A DNA stretch of 64,000 bases from Paenibacillus sp. BJ-4 (GTDB taxonomy: Bacteria; Bacillota; Bacilli; Paenibacillales; Paenibacillaceae), in the NCBI RefSeq assembly GCF_020404765.1, contig NZ_JAIVEM010000163.1:24315-88314 (forward strand), given 5' to 3'. Within the stretch, counting starts at the first letter, position 1. Every line of letters begins with the position of its first letter. A program made the translations under genes and the position numbers. Of this stretch, positions 16,213 to 25,291 are shown piece by piece. The notes below the pieces were generated by a model. It saw nothing but the letters and a program-made list of their open reading frames with translations. It was not told the DNA's origin and did not search any database.

Positions 16213-16280
16213 TTTAACGAGGGCAGCCCCGCACTCGCAGGCAAGTCCGCGACACTGCTCACCGGATTCACCTTCAAGTG

Positions 16281-16604
16281 TTACGATGCAGCTCGCTGTT
16301 TGGCTGCCGAATCTCCTGTCCATTTTCGCACCCAAACAAAATCCATAATCATCAGACCAAACGGAATGAAGGATGCAAACATAATAAATAGGGGCCGCCG
16401 GATGGGCCAATGCAGCGCTGTTTTGCCATAGATCAAAGCGACGAGGAGGAGCAGAAAGCTCACCCGGTATATATTACCAATCACCATAACCGCCTGGGTC
16501 AAGCCCGCAGCTTGCAGCGGCTGGTGAGTGAAAAGTATCGCCAAATACGCTATAGCCTGAATCCAGAGCATGAGTCGGACACGCCCCAAAGGTGTTTTTA
16601 ACAC
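16281..16604 (-). CDS. Small membrane protein of unknown function (DUF3817-like)
   Basis: 107 residues from GTG 16604 behind GGAGAGGGGAA. Three hydrophobic segments are seen: LMLWIQAIAYLAILF, VIGNIYRVSFLLLLVALIY and RPLFIMFASFIPFGLMIMDFVW. The layout and the RVSFLLLLVALIYGK piece suggest a DUF3817-type integral membrane protein, but I am not certain. Monocistronic, convergent with the esterase and divergent from the luciferase-like gene. Confidence 0.6.
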   Translation of the reverse strand: MLKTPLGRVRLMLWIQAIAYLAILFTHQPLQAAGLTQAVMVIGNIYRVSFLLLLVALIYGKTALHWPIRRPLFIMFASFIPFGLMIMDFVWVRKWTGDSAAKQRAAS

Positions 16605-16753
16605 AAATTCGTTCCCCTCTCCAAAAGCAAGGATGTTCTCTCATCCTGCACAACCTTCATTATAACGAAAAGGGTCTGAAACTCCAACCTTCCTATTCTA
16701 AGTTTTGACCTAATGAGTTGTGTCTGATACAGTTGTGTAAGAGGTGATTGCTA

Positions 16754-17758
16754 ATGCTTAAACTGGGTATACTGGACCAGTCTCATATTCCTGAAGGCGG
16801 TACCGCTTATGATGCATTATCCAATACAACAGATTTAGCGCGTGAAGCTGATCAACTGGGATACAGCCGTTATTGGGTATCCGAGCATCATGCGTCCAAA
16901 ACACTAGCGCACTCCAGTCCCGAGGTCCTGATTGCGCATTTGGCTGCTCATACATCACGTATTCGTGTTGGTTCAGGCGGTATTATGCTTCCTCACTACA
17001 GTGCGTATAAAGTCGCCGAAAATTTCCGGCTGCTGGAGGCACTCCATCCAGGACGCATCGACCTGGGAATAGGACGTGCTCCTGGTGGTTTGCCGCTGGC
17101 TACCCGTGCTTTGCAGGAAGGCAAGTACCAATCCGTCGAGCAATATCCGCAGCAAATTCTCGATTTAATCGATTACTTCCATGATTCTGTGCCTGACAAT
17201 CATCGTTTTGCCGGGCTTCATGCCTCCCCGATGATACCAACGATTCCTGAAATGTGGCTGCTTGGGTCCAGTGGGGAAAGTGCCAGATTGGCCGCTATGA
17301 TGGGTGCTTCCTATGCCTTTGCCCAATTTTTCGGCACTCCGGGCGGCGTGGAAGCTACCGCGCGTTACCACGAGCAATTTCAGTCTTCCATCCTGGGCGA
17401 TAAGCCCCGCTCGATGGCGGCGGTTACTGTAGCCTGTGCGGAAACTGAAGAGGAAGCCGAGCTGCTGGCGTCCAGTGCCAGTTTGTATTTCCTGTTGCTC
17501 ATGCAGGGCAAAGAAATGAGCTCTCTCCCGTCAGTGAAAACGGCAATGTCCTATCCCTACACGGAGTTTGACCGCGAGCGGCTGCGTCAGTCCGCAGCAT
17601 GGCGTGTTGTAGGGACACCTGAGCAATGTAAGGAACAGCTGCTAAGACTGGCTGAGCAGTATCGTACCGATGAGCTGCTGGTCGTCTCCTCCATTCATGA
17701 CTTTGATAAACGTGTTCAGTCCTACCGTCTGCTGGCCAAAGCTTTTAATTTGGCATAA
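16754..17758 (+). CDS. LLM-class flavin-dependent oxidoreductase (luciferase-like)
   Basis: 334 residues from ATG 16754, behind GAGGTGA (a TTG two codons earlier is less well spaced). TIM-barrel luciferase-like family of the MsnO8/YhbW type: MLKLGILDQSHIPEGGTAYDAL, RYWVSEHH, RVGSGGIMLPHYSAYKVAENF and HPGRIDLGIGRAPGG are hallmark blocks. It uses reduced FMN and oxygen on an unidentified small substrate. Monocistronic with its own terminator. Confidence 0.88.
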   Translation: MLKLGILDQSHIPEGGTAYDALSNTTDLAREADQLGYSRYWVSEHHASKTLAHSSPEVLIAHLAAHTSRIRVGSGGIMLPHYSAYKVAENFRLLEALHPGRIDLGIGRAPGGLPLATRALQEGKYQSVEQYPQQILDLIDYFHDSVPDNHRFAGLHASPMIPTIPEMWLLGSSGESARLAAMMGASYAFAQFFGTPGGVEATARYHEQFQSSILGDKPRSMAAVTVACAETEEEAELLASSASLYFLLLMQGKEMSSLPSVKTAMSYPYTEFDRERLRQSAAWRVVGTPEQCKEQLLRLAEQYRTDELLVVSSIHDFDKRVQSYRLLAKAFNLA

Positions 17759-17797
17759 ACACGGTTGAACGGACGCAAAGCTTCCAAGACATTAAAA

Positions 17798-17835
17798 CCC
17801 CCGCCTGCCTGTAATAGGCAATAGCGGGCGTTTGT
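17798..17835 (+). terminator. Terminator of the luciferase-like gene
   Basis: CCCGC/GCGGG with inner stem GCCT/AGGC, followed by GCGTTTGTTGTT. Moderate stem, T-rich tail. Confidence 0.55.
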
Positions 17836-18107
17836 TGTTAAGAAACGGTCCAATGGGACCGAATCTTCTGTACTATGGAATTAGTTGAGGAAGCTCTTGA
17901 GGAGTATTTTAAGTACCACGAAAGTCGAATAGAATATGGTACTTTGGTAGTATATATACCGGAACTAAAGTGCCGATGGTTCACTCCTAAAGTTCCAGTC
18001 TCCATATACCTAAGGCGCATACGCTATACTCCAAATCCTCAAAAGATTGCAACCTAAAGTCCTATATTCTTTACTCCTTCCGAGCTAGCTGAGGCTACGG
18101 CCACATT

Positions 18108-19694
18108 TTAGGGCTCTATACCCCATACCAGCTTACCCTGCTGATATACAGTGGCATGATCCCAGTCTGCGAATATAGTTTGGTTAGCACCATACGAATA
18201 ATCGTTGGTCTCATCAAAATTACTCCAATTCGCGGCATGAATGCGGGGCTGAATTTCTCCACTTTCCCCGCCAGGCTGAATACTTCCTGCTCCATCGGTA
18301 AAAGAAACTTCCACATATTTATCAGCCTTGGCCTTCGAATTTGACAATGTTACAAAAGTCGCTTTTACCATTTCATTGCCTAGCTTGGCCCAGTCCACAA
18401 AAAATTGCTGAGCTTGTTTGCTTTCATCTGTGTAATAGTATCGAATTTTCAGATCACTCAGCTTCACAGCTGTTGTACCTGTATTTTTGATATTAAATTC
18501 AGGTCGGATGGCGTTATCCTTAGCATTCGTATCGCCGGTACGATATTGCAGCACAATCCCTTGATTGTCACCGCCTGGTGTACTTCCTCCATTATCGCCA
18601 CCATTGTTACCGCCATTGTCGCCATTTCCACCGTTATCGCCACCATGATCCCCACCATTGTTGCTGGAGCCTTCCAAAATCGCCTGCTTTACAAATTTAC
18701 CGGAAGCCGATAATTGTGAATCAGGCCATCCGCCCTTACGGTCTGCGCCAGGCAGCAGGGCAGCAGAGGTCTCATTTTTGTCGGCCAGCGACCAGTTTGC
18801 CCAACTGATGCCACGGCTGGCGAGAAAATCAGTCCACACCTTGGCTTCATTCAGGAATGGACCACCGTTACCTGATGCATCACTTGTACCCCATTCGGTG
18901 GCAAATATACCCACGCCTTTATTCAGCGCATAATCGATTCGATCGCGTAAATATTGTCCATGTGTTCCCGCATAGAAATGCACGGTATACATCGTATTCT
19001 TGTCTGGAAGTGGATTGTCTGCTGCATCATGTATATCCTGGCTCCATGTGCCTGTTCCTACAATAATAATATTGTCCGGATCCTTCGCACGAATGACCTG
19101 AGAGACCTCTGCAGCATAAGGTCGAATTTGGTTATTCCAGTTCACATTCCCGTTCGGCTCATTGGCAACCTCATAGATTACGTTTGGCAAATGGCCGTAC
19201 TGCGTGGCAAATTCATTAAAGAAGGCTTTAGCTTCATTTTTATGAATGTTTGGATCGCCATCCGATAGAATATGCCAGTCAATAATGACGTACAAGCCCA
19301 GTTTCTTTGCTGCCTCAATCGCTTCCTTCACTTTATTTTTTAATGAAGGATCTGAAATATAACCGTCTTCTTCAGTGTACAGTGCAACCCGGAACAAGGA
19401 AATGCCCCAATCGTCCCGTAACCATTTCATCGAATCCTCGTTAACCAGATCCCCATACCACTGCACCCCATGAGAGCTGATCCCTTTGAGCTGCACAGGC
19501 TTTCCACTTTTATCTACCAATTTACCGTTCTTCACTGAAAGTTGTCCGTAACGCTCTACAGGAGTTGTTCCAGCAGCCTCTGCTGTTTGTGTGTTCCAGT
19601 TAAATCCGTTCGTTAACGTTAACAGCAATACTGCGGTTAGCATCACTGCAACCTTTTTTGCGATCCTTGGCAGGACCCATTGCCCATTCATCAT
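18108..19694 (-). CDS. eglS: Secreted endo-1,4-beta-glucanase, GH5 with C-terminal CBM3
   Basis: 528 residues. Signal peptide (residues ~1-40, ...TAEA|AG). The GH5 subfamily 2 domain (~45-345) has the acid/base Glu in VIYEVANEPNGN and the nucleophile Glu in IFATEWGTSD, plus DWHILSDGDPN. A Gly/Asn/Asp linker follows (~345-375), then a CBM3 (~378-528: VLQYRTGDTNAKDNAIRPEFNIKNTGTTAVKL ... QTIFADWDHATVYQQGKLVWG). It cuts cellulose and mixed-linkage glucans outside the cell; the CBM3 binds crystalline cellulose. Architecture and length match B. subtilis EglS (BglC). Start ATG 19694 behind GGAAGGA. Monocistronic. Confidence 0.93.
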   Translation of the reverse strand: MMNGQWVLPRIAKKVAVMLTAVLLLTLTNGFNWNTQTAEAAGTTPVERYGQLSVKNGKLVDKSGKPVQLKGISSHGVQWYGDLVNEDSMKWLRDDWGISLFRVALYTEEDGYISDPSLKNKVKEAIEAAKKLGLYVIIDWHILSDGDPNIHKNEAKAFFNEFATQYGHLPNVIYEVANEPNGNVNWNNQIRPYAAEVSQVIRAKDPDNIIIVGTGTWSQDIHDAADNPLPDKNTMYTVHFYAGTHGQYLRDRIDYALNKGVGIFATEWGTSDASGNGGPFLNEAKVWTDFLASRGISWANWSLADKNETSAALLPGADRKGGWPDSQLSASGKFVKQAILEGSSNNGGDHGGDNGGNGDNGGNNGGDNGGSTPGGDNQGIVLQYRTGDTNAKDNAIRPEFNIKNTGTTAVKLSDLKIRYYYTDESKQAQQFFVDWAKLGNEMVKATFVTLSNSKAKADKYVEVSFTDGAGSIQPGGESGEIQPRIHAANWSNFDETNDYSYGANQTIFADWDHATVYQQGKLVWGIEP

Positions 19695-20013
19695 TTACAC
19701 ATTCCTTCCTCTTATAAAGTGTTATCAGTACGTTGTTCTCTGCTCTTCCACTCCCCCCCTTCATACAACAAGAGGATCAGGTCCAACATTCGATGTTACT
19801 TACCTGTATATGGATGCTACTACTGTTATAGTTAGTTTCATGTTACATTTCGACTTTATGGTAGAAAATGAACTAGAAGTCACGATTTCGGGATATTTAT
19901 TTACTGTGTTTGCTATCCCAGCAGACTGGAGGGACAAAAGACTCATTTAACAACCGCGAAATTTGACGAATTTTAGCTGATATCCAAGAGGCTTCTACAA
20001 CTTATTTAACCTA
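19695..20013. other. Intergenic, cellulase upstream region
   Basis: It must contain the minus-strand promoter of the cellulase gene. I found only a weak candidate (TTGGAC, 15 nt, TATGAA) and no convincing catabolite-response element. No supported gene in either strand. Confidence 0.4.
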
Positions 20014-20057
20014 AAAAAAGACTGCATCCCGAGCCTTTGGCTCGGTATAGCAGTCTT
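20014..20057 (-). terminator. Terminator after the small Cys-containing ORF
   Basis: The minus strand has AAGACTGC...GCAGTCTT with an inner CCGAGCC/GGCTCGG stem, followed by seven T. It lies 33 bp past the stop of the 20090-20341 gene. Confidence 0.85.
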
Positions 20058-20089
20058 GTACAACGTCGTGTATGTGATTGATCTCCTTA

Positions 20090-20341
20090 TTACCCCTTAG
20101 CGGCTGCCTGAGATTCTTGGGTCGTCTGATCCTTCTTTATGTCGCCGCCATCCGTCACTTGATCTGTCAGTACAGTCTCAGATGAGTTGCCCATGACCTT
20201 GTCTATGAGTTGCAGCCAAGGTTCTTCACTGCCTCCACAGCTCTCAATATCACCGAGCAGGGACTCTAGCGTAGTTCCTTCTTCCGGCAAATCAATAACT
20301 AAACTGTCTTCGTCAACTTGGATGGTGCAGCAGGTTTTCAT
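20090..20341 (-). CDS. Small acidic protein of unknown function
   Basis: 83 residues starting MKTCCTIQVDEDSLVIDLPEEGTTLESLLGDIESCGG, behind GAGGGAT at proper spacing. It is acidic with three N-terminal cysteines, a predicted soluble core of ~50 residues and a polar Gln/Ala-rich tail. No family recognised. Its own terminator and ribosome site support a real gene. Confidence 0.6.
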   Translation of the reverse strand: MKTCCTIQVDEDSLVIDLPEEGTTLESLLGDIESCGGSEEPWLQLIDKVMGNSSETVLTDQVTDGGDIKKDQTTQESQAAAKG

Positions 20342-20530
20342 TATAAATCCCTCGCTTAATTCTTATTTGAGCATGCTATAAGCAAGCTCAGATGGGATCA
20401 TTCCCATGGATTCGGGGATAAGCCTTTTGAATCCGTCTGAAATTATAATCCTATTGCACATCAATTGCAATGAACAAACTTTGAATTTTTGCAGAATTAG
20501 CGAGGGATCATATAAAATTTTCAAAAACAG

Positions 20531-21118
20531 TTAGATACGTGTAACGATCCGATCAACCAAGCCGTAGGCTACCGCTTCTTCAGCCGTAAGAAAGTGATCC
20601 CGATCCGTATCTTTTTCCACCCGCTCCAGCGGCTGCCCGGTATGATCTGCCAAAATACGGTTGAGCTGCTGTCGGCTTTTGATCAGACGCTCAGCATAAA
20701 TCAACACATCAGAAGCTTGACCCTTCGCTCCGCCCAGCGGTTGATGGATCATAATCTCACTATTGGGCAAAGCCATTCGCTTGCCTTTGGTCCCCCCAGT
20801 CAGCAAAATCGTACCAAAGCTCGCTGCCATTCCTGTACATATGGTAGATATATCATTTTTCACAAATTGCATCGTATCGTAAATGGCAAATCCTGCCGAA
20901 ATGGACCCACCCGGGCTATTAATATACATCTGAATATCCTTTTCGGAATCCTCAGCAGTGAGGTGCAGTAGCTGAGCTACAATGACATTGGCCATATGGT
21001 CCTCAATCTCACCTGATACCATAATGATACGATCCTTTAATAACCGGGAGTAAATATCATAGCTTCGCTCTCCTCGGCTCGTTTGCTCAATTACATAAGG
21101 AAAGGTGCTCATCCGCAT
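20531..21118 (-). CDS. clpP: ClpP protease proteolytic subunit (second ClpP type)
   Basis: 195 residues, the normal ClpP length. Catalytic Ser in GMAASFG, His in MIHQPLGG and Asp in KDTDRDHFLTAEEA; INSPGGSISAGFAIYDTM is the handle region. It forms the tetradecameric protease chamber served by a Clp ATPase encoded elsewhere. It starts only 14 bp after an ECF sigma factor gene, so both are cotranscribed. This is not the usual context of the housekeeping clpP, so this is likely an accessory ClpP2. Confidence 0.9.
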   Translation of the reverse strand: MRMSTFPYVIEQTSRGERSYDIYSRLLKDRIIMVSGEIEDHMANVIVAQLLHLTAEDSEKDIQMYINSPGGSISAGFAIYDTMQFVKNDISTICTGMAASFGTILLTGGTKGKRMALPNSEIMIHQPLGGAKGQASDVLIYAERLIKSRQQLNRILADHTGQPLERVEKDTDRDHFLTAEEAVAYGLVDRIVTRI

Positions 21119-21132
21119 AAACTCCCTTCTTG

Positions 21133-21906
21133 TTAAGCGACCATCATTGCCTTGATGTCATGAGACGTATGGGAATTCATTAGAGTACCGGAAGGATAAA
21201 AGCGCTGATACAGCACAGAGCCGGCAATCGCTATCGGCTCGGCAGCATCGTTCAAGCTAAGCGCAATCCAGCGCTGTACATCTCCGGCGCGAAAGGCCGC
21301 CAAATAAGCTTTAAGCCATTCTCTTTCTCTTTCAAGCCCAGGTATGGATACGGATTCCAGCTTATGGCCCTCCCTGTGCTTCTGAGCAAGTAGAGCGCGT
21401 GCTCGACTCAAAGCAGCTTTTACCGCGCCCTCCGTCGTATTCAGCAGCTCTGCCGTCTCCGGGGCCGTATAGCCCCATACATCTCTCAGCACCAGGATGG
21501 TTCGCTGCCATGGCGATACATGTGTACTTAAATATTGAAGCGCCAGCTCCAGATCTGGTGTGTAGCTTTCATTACAATACCGAGAAGGCTCCTCATGCCG
21601 CTGGGAAAACTCTTTTTCGCCAGAGACAGAGAGGCGCTTCTGGGCATTTTGCCTGCGAATATGATCAATCCATCTATTCCGCGCGGAACGGATCAAATAA
21701 GCCTCTTTATTTTCCACCTCATGCAGATTCTTCTCAGATTGCAGCATATGTAGGATGGTCGTCTGTACCAAATCCTCGGCATCCCATGCTGAACCTGTCA
21801 ACGAAAGACAGTAGCGATGGAGCGCAGGAAGCACGTTTTGCAATAATTCATCTCCCTTAAGTGGGGACGATTCATTTTTCATCCGTTCGGATATCACAAA
21901 GGCCAT
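21133..21906 (-). CDS. ECF-type RNA polymerase sigma factor with C-terminal extension
   Basis: 257 residues. Region 2 (~20-90) includes LHRYCLSLTGSAWDAEDLVQTTILHML and NRWIDHIRRQ. Region 4 (~125-175) includes LSTHVSPWQRTILVLRDVWGYTAPETAELLNTTEGAVKAALSRARALL. Residues ~180-257 are an extra tail beginning REWLKAYLAAFRAGDVQRWIALSLNDAA, like the start of a SnoaL-like domain in ECF41/ECF56-type factors but cut short. No anti-sigma gene is adjacent; instead clpP follows directly. Start ATG behind AAAGGGGGG. Confidence 0.85.
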   Translation of the reverse strand: MAFVISERMKNESSPLKGDELLQNVLPALHRYCLSLTGSAWDAEDLVQTTILHMLQSEKNLHEVENKEAYLIRSARNRWIDHIRRQNAQKRLSVSGEKEFSQRHEEPSRYCNESYTPDLELALQYLSTHVSPWQRTILVLRDVWGYTAPETAELLNTTEGAVKAALSRARALLAQKHREGHKLESVSIPGLEREREWLKAYLAAFRAGDVQRWIALSLNDAAEPIAIAGSVLYQRFYPSGTLMNSHTSHDIKAMMVA

Positions 21907-21992
21907 GTTTGGGGCCCCCCTTTGCTCAGTCCATTTGTGTTCGGGTGTTTCGTTAAGGTAGACGGAATCGCATCCCCAAAGGATACGGCGGT

Positions 21993-22010
21993 TACAATAT
22001 ATTTATTGTA
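21993..22010. promoter_or_regulatory. Palindrome upstream of the sigma factor gene
   Basis: TACAATA-N4-TATTGTA, about 90 bp ahead of the sigma gene start. It could be an operator or contain a -10 hexamer. The regulator is unknown. Confidence 0.3.
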
Positions 22011-22030
22011 GCAAGTAAAACAAACTAAAA

Positions 22031-22071
22031 ACAGATGATTCACGGGGTCTATTTCCTCCATGATCATCTGT
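22031..22071 (-). terminator. Terminator of the DUF2167 gene
   Basis: The minus strand has ACAGATGAT pairing with ATCATCTGT, followed by TTTTAGTTTGTTTT. It lies 40 bp past the stop of the DUF2167 gene. Confidence 0.8.
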
Positions 22072-22113
22072 TCAGATAAATTTGTTAATTTATTAAGTCA
22101 TGTCAGCTTTGGG

Positions 22114-23067
22114 TTATGGCAATGTCTCTGTATGTTCGCGGTCATTCGTCTCATCCTGCGCTGCTTCTGATTTTTTTCTACGAAACAATTTTACGAAAAA
22201 CTTGCCTATCACACCTAAAACACCTGCACCAGCAGCAAAAATCAGAATGCCAAACTTTTTGAAGAGTCCTGCCAGCAATAACAACAATCCTGCTTTTTTG
22301 GCTACCGCCAAGCCTGCTCCCCCCAAAATCAGTCCGGTCAGGCCATATTCGGAAATTTTGTCGGTCGAAGCATCAAACTCCTCGTATCGCTCGCCTGATT
22401 TGACTGTCAGCTTGGGTAATATTTTCTCATTCAGAAACTTCTTATCCGCGTCCAAATGCGCAGGATCGGATACTAAGATTGCAGAAATATAACCTTGACG
22501 GGTAAGCAAACGAACGTTGTAGTTAATCAGTTTCTCCTTCTTCCCATCTTCCGCCAGCATAGACCAGGTTAGATTATGAGTGGCTTCATTATAGAAAGGC
22601 TCTACATCCCAGCCCGTTACATAAAGGCGATCACTTTCCGCTTTTTCCTTGTTGCTCTCTTCTGTACCTTCTTTATAGCTATCCAGAATGGCATCTGCAT
22701 CGATGTCTTCTTTTTCATCGTCCTTGATGTGCCCAAGCTCATAGTATTCAAAAACTACTTCCCAATTTTGATTTTCATCTTTAGGAAATATACTTCCAAT
22801 TTCCTTGCCAGATGGCTTGTCATGATTCAGTTCGCTTACCTTTGCCGTGTTAGCCGCATCTAAAAAAAGAAGAGAAGGGTCCAAATCGACCTCAGCCACT
22901 TTTCCCAAGTCTACCTTTCTGCCGCCCTCTATCCATTTTAATTGTTCATTAGATGAAGCCCACGCGTTACCCCCACTGCATAACACCAGACTAAGCGCCA
23001 CCAGCACTGCAAAGATCGTTTGGCTCCATCTCATTTTGTTGCTACCTCTGTTATCTAGTCTCTTCAT
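22114..23067 (-). CDS. DUF2167 family membrane protein
   Basis: About 317 residues from ATG 23067 (MKRLDNRG); the ribosome site AAAGGGG would also suit the TTG one codon earlier. A signal peptide (WSQTIFAVLVALSLVLCSGGNAWA) precedes a soluble extracytoplasmic domain with LKWIEGGRKVDLGKVAEVDLDPSLLFLDAANT, ENQNWEVVFEYYELGHIKDDE and NYNVRLLTRQGYISAILV, typical of DUF2167. A C-terminal glycine-rich membrane hairpin and a basic tail follow. The role is unknown in any species I can name. Monocistronic. Confidence 0.82.
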   Translation of the reverse strand: MKRLDNRGSNKMRWSQTIFAVLVALSLVLCSGGNAWASSNEQLKWIEGGRKVDLGKVAEVDLDPSLLFLDAANTAKVSELNHDKPSGKEIGSIFPKDENQNWEVVFEYYELGHIKDDEKEDIDADAILDSYKEGTEESNKEKAESDRLYVTGWDVEPFYNEATHNLTWSMLAEDGKKEKLINYNVRLLTRQGYISAILVSDPAHLDADKKFLNEKILPKLTVKSGERYEEFDASTDKISEYGLTGLILGGAGLAVAKKAGLLLLLAGLFKKFGILIFAAGAGVLGVIGKFFVKLFRRKKSEAAQDETNDREHTETLP

Positions 23068-23115
23068 CAAAACGCATTGCCCCTTTATAAATTCCAAAAT
23101 CTCCCGTGCTCCCAA

Positions 23116-23672
23116 ACCATATTAGCTACTGCTTTATATTTTGTCAATTTACAGAAGTAAAGGGAGTTTCTAAGACCTAATACTCATTTTTATACATATG
23201 TATGCAAATTTTCTAATCTAATCGAACTGATTTTAGCGTGTTGGGACGAGCAAAGAGAAAACCTGATGAAGGACAAGCACATTTGTGCAATATCCTAAAT
23301 TTATCCATTTCAGTTTCCTACTTATAACTTCCTAAAAAGGACGTATTCCTTAATACAACAATCTCGTTTACTTCTAGCTTATTCTCGAACACATCCATCT
23401 AGCATACAAAATGTCGAATTCAAGCAGATTAAGGAATATATACTTCACCAAACAAGCGACTATAGTCTTAGTGACTTTATTCCTATTTTTAATCATATGT
23501 CATCTTTTTTATTTAAAAGCATGTATAGGCTTTCATAGGGGCGATTTATATTAAAATAAGCTAATTATTAAAAAAGTCTACACATAAGTTCACTGCTTGT
23601 TTTTGGGGTTAAGGAGAGCTATTCACTAGCATTTGATCTCCCTTAGTCCTCTCCCCTTCGTTTTTCTGCACG
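23116..23672. other. Intergenic stretch without supported genes
   Basis: AT-rich, no open frame with a ribosome site. It holds the upstream region of the DUF2167 gene. Nothing else recognised. Confidence 0.5.
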
Positions 23673-23720
23673 CAAAAAAAGGCTTATTCCTATCATATTT
23701 CGATTGGAATAATCCTTTGC
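23673..23720 (-). terminator. Terminator at the end of the injection-system/Rhs gene train
   Basis: The minus strand reads GCAAAGGATTATTCC...GGAATAAGCCTTTTTTTGC: a 10-bp-plus stem with one mismatch and a run of seven T. It is the first convincing minus-strand terminator below the Rhs locus. Confidence 0.75.
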
Positions 23721-23803
23721 ATGTGTATTTTATCTCTTAATTAATAGACTAGCATACCCCTTAGTGGTGCCGTACCTCGTGTTACAATTCGTGATATTAA
23801 ATA

Positions 23804-24120
23804 TCATCCTAAATATTGTACATATTTACATAATAAGACGGATTCCCTATTGCCCGTCAGCAAACCATCTTCATTGTACGTATAATCATATCGCGTATGC
23901 TCGTTAGTCGCCGTTTGCAGCAAACCGTCTTCCCGGTACATGTAGGATTCTTCCATACCACTCGACATCTCACGCCGCTTGATCAACCGGTCATTGAAGT
24001 TATATGCATACTCTATGACCTTGCCGTTACGGTCCGTTTGGCGGGCCAAGCAGCCTTCGGTGTCATACTGGTACAACATCTTCTGCTGGCCCGGGTCTTG
24101 TATAGCAGACCAGACAACAT
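23804..24120 (-). pseudogene. Orphan, rearranged Rhs fragment
   Basis: Bases ~23850-24113 are a near copy (about nine mismatches by eye over ~260 bp) of 27007-27270 in the large Rhs gene, coding YDTEG.LARQTDRNGKVIEYAYNFNDRLIKRR...TYNEDGLLTG. The next 25 bases (23825-23849) are identical to 26052-26076, which lies ~930 bp further downstream in the parent. The junction is out of frame (NPSYYVN becomes NRESVLLCK), so this is a broken remnant. No ribosome site. It is a scar of Rhs recombination, downstream of the immunity candidates. Confidence 0.85.
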
Positions 24121-24214
24121 TGATATTTCCACTTATAAGCGCTTTAAATAGAAGCAAGATATATCTACAGATACAAAGTAAAAGACCCACTCTATTCACA
24201 CTTTGATCAAGTTT

Positions 24215-24607
24215 TCATGTGTTTAATAAATTTTTAAGATGATATTCAAGTGCAACTGCTTCCCAATGTAACTTTGGAGCTATTTTATTCTCTAAAAGGA
24301 ACCTTAATCCTCTTGTGGATTGAATTTTTCCGAGCGCCACCAGCGCGTGAACTGAAATACTATTTAATTCATACTGCTGGAGAACCAATAAATTTTCTTC
24401 GATACCACGAAGTAAGTCCTCAGAAAATTGGGATATCCAATATGAAGCCGTCATTGAAGCATCAGTTGAGTAATCATCAAGGGCAAATTCTACCAATAAA
24501 TCCAGTAGCAACTTGTCATCAAGCCTCTCTTCGAAATATGCTTTAGCCTTCTGTTTACCATGTGTTGAATCGATCAATAATTCTCTTACAACATTTTTTT
24601 CATACAT
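24215..24607 (-). CDS. Small all-helical protein, candidate immunity protein of the Rhs locus
   Basis: 130 residues, start behind AGGGAGG. Predicted almost entirely helical, with HEAT-like hairpins (LLLDLLVEFALDDYSTDASMTASYW, ISVHALVALGKIQSTRGLRFLLENKI). No named family recognised. It lies in the AT-rich cassette between the Rhs toxin tip and the Rhs scrap, 34 bp after the DUF4291 gene, where cognate or orphan immunity genes usually sit. Immunity function is inference from position and size. Confidence 0.6.
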   Translation of the reverse strand: MYEKNVVRELLIDSTHGKQKAKAYFEERLDDKLLLDLLVEFALDDYSTDASMTASYWISQFSEDLLRGIEENLLVLQQYELNSISVHALVALGKIQSTRGLRFLLENKIAPKLHWEAVALEYHLKNLLNT

Positions 24608-24641
24608 AAATTGTCCCTCCCTATCTTACATCCCAATTTTA

Positions 24642-25205
24642 TCACCGAACTGTTATATTGTATTCCTTCTCCAAGGGTAATAACTCGCTGTTAAACTGAC
24701 CAGTATTAATTAGTAGTTTCCAATCATGCACGGTATTTGTTATGTCATTAATATCAACTATCCATTCATTTATATACTTCTCAACTGCATCTCCTCTCAA
24801 ACCAAGTTGAATAGCCTTTCTATCCAGTTTATTCCCATAAACATCTCTATCAGGATCAAATTGGAATATTATATCAGACTCATTCAGCATTTCTTTCCAT
24901 TTGACAGATGAACCGTGAATCTTAGGTTTATACTTGGTTAATACCGCTTTTGATAAGATATAATCAAATCCCTCCTTTGAGATATTTATAGAGAATATTC
25001 TTTCCTGGTCGCTTTTATTTCCCCAACCACATCTATACATCATCCATAAAAATGATGGCTTTATCCATGTCATTCTATCTAGTTTAAAGGAAGGGCCAAA
25101 TGTTCCCCCTTCTAAAATTTCATTTGCAATAAGATGATTAAACGCTTGATAGACAGTTACGCATTTGTCGGTGTATTTTGCATTAAAACCCTTGTAGACT
25201 GACAT
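24642..25205 (-). CDS. DUF4291 domain protein, next to the Rhs toxin
   Basis: 187 residues, start behind AAAGGATGG. The block VTVYQAFNHLIANEILEGGTFG...FKLDRMTWIKPSFLWMMYRCGWGNKSDQERIFSINISKEGFDYILSKA is the DUF4291 signature, and the length fits the whole domain. The molecular role of DUF4291 is not established to my knowledge. It is the first gene after the Rhs toxin (86 bp), in the slot of an immunity protein, but it could equally be an independent cargo gene. Confidence 0.75.
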   Translation of the reverse strand: MSVYKGFNAKYTDKCVTVYQAFNHLIANEILEGGTFGPSFKLDRMTWIKPSFLWMMYRCGWGNKSDQERIFSINISKEGFDYILSKAVLTKYKPKIHGSSVKWKEMLNESDIIFQFDPDRDVYGNKLDRKAIQLGLRGDAVEKYINEWIVDINDITNTVHDWKLLINTGQFNSELLPLEKEYNITVR

Positions 25206-25291
25206 TTCTCCATCCTTTCTACAATTGAAAAGGAAAATCTGTATAAAATGAATTATATAGATTTTCCTTTACCAAATAAATTAATTAGATA

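Noticed and set aside
16180..16410. 76-codon minus-strand ORF
   Set aside because: Overlaps the terminator and the better supported 107-codon membrane protein gene in another frame.
17875..18057. 60-codon plus-strand ORF
   Set aside because: No ribosome site, no recognised motif, no conserved context; likely chance.
18560..18660. Short tandem repeats in the cellulase gene
   Set aside because: They encode the Gly/Asn/Asp linker between GH5 and CBM3.
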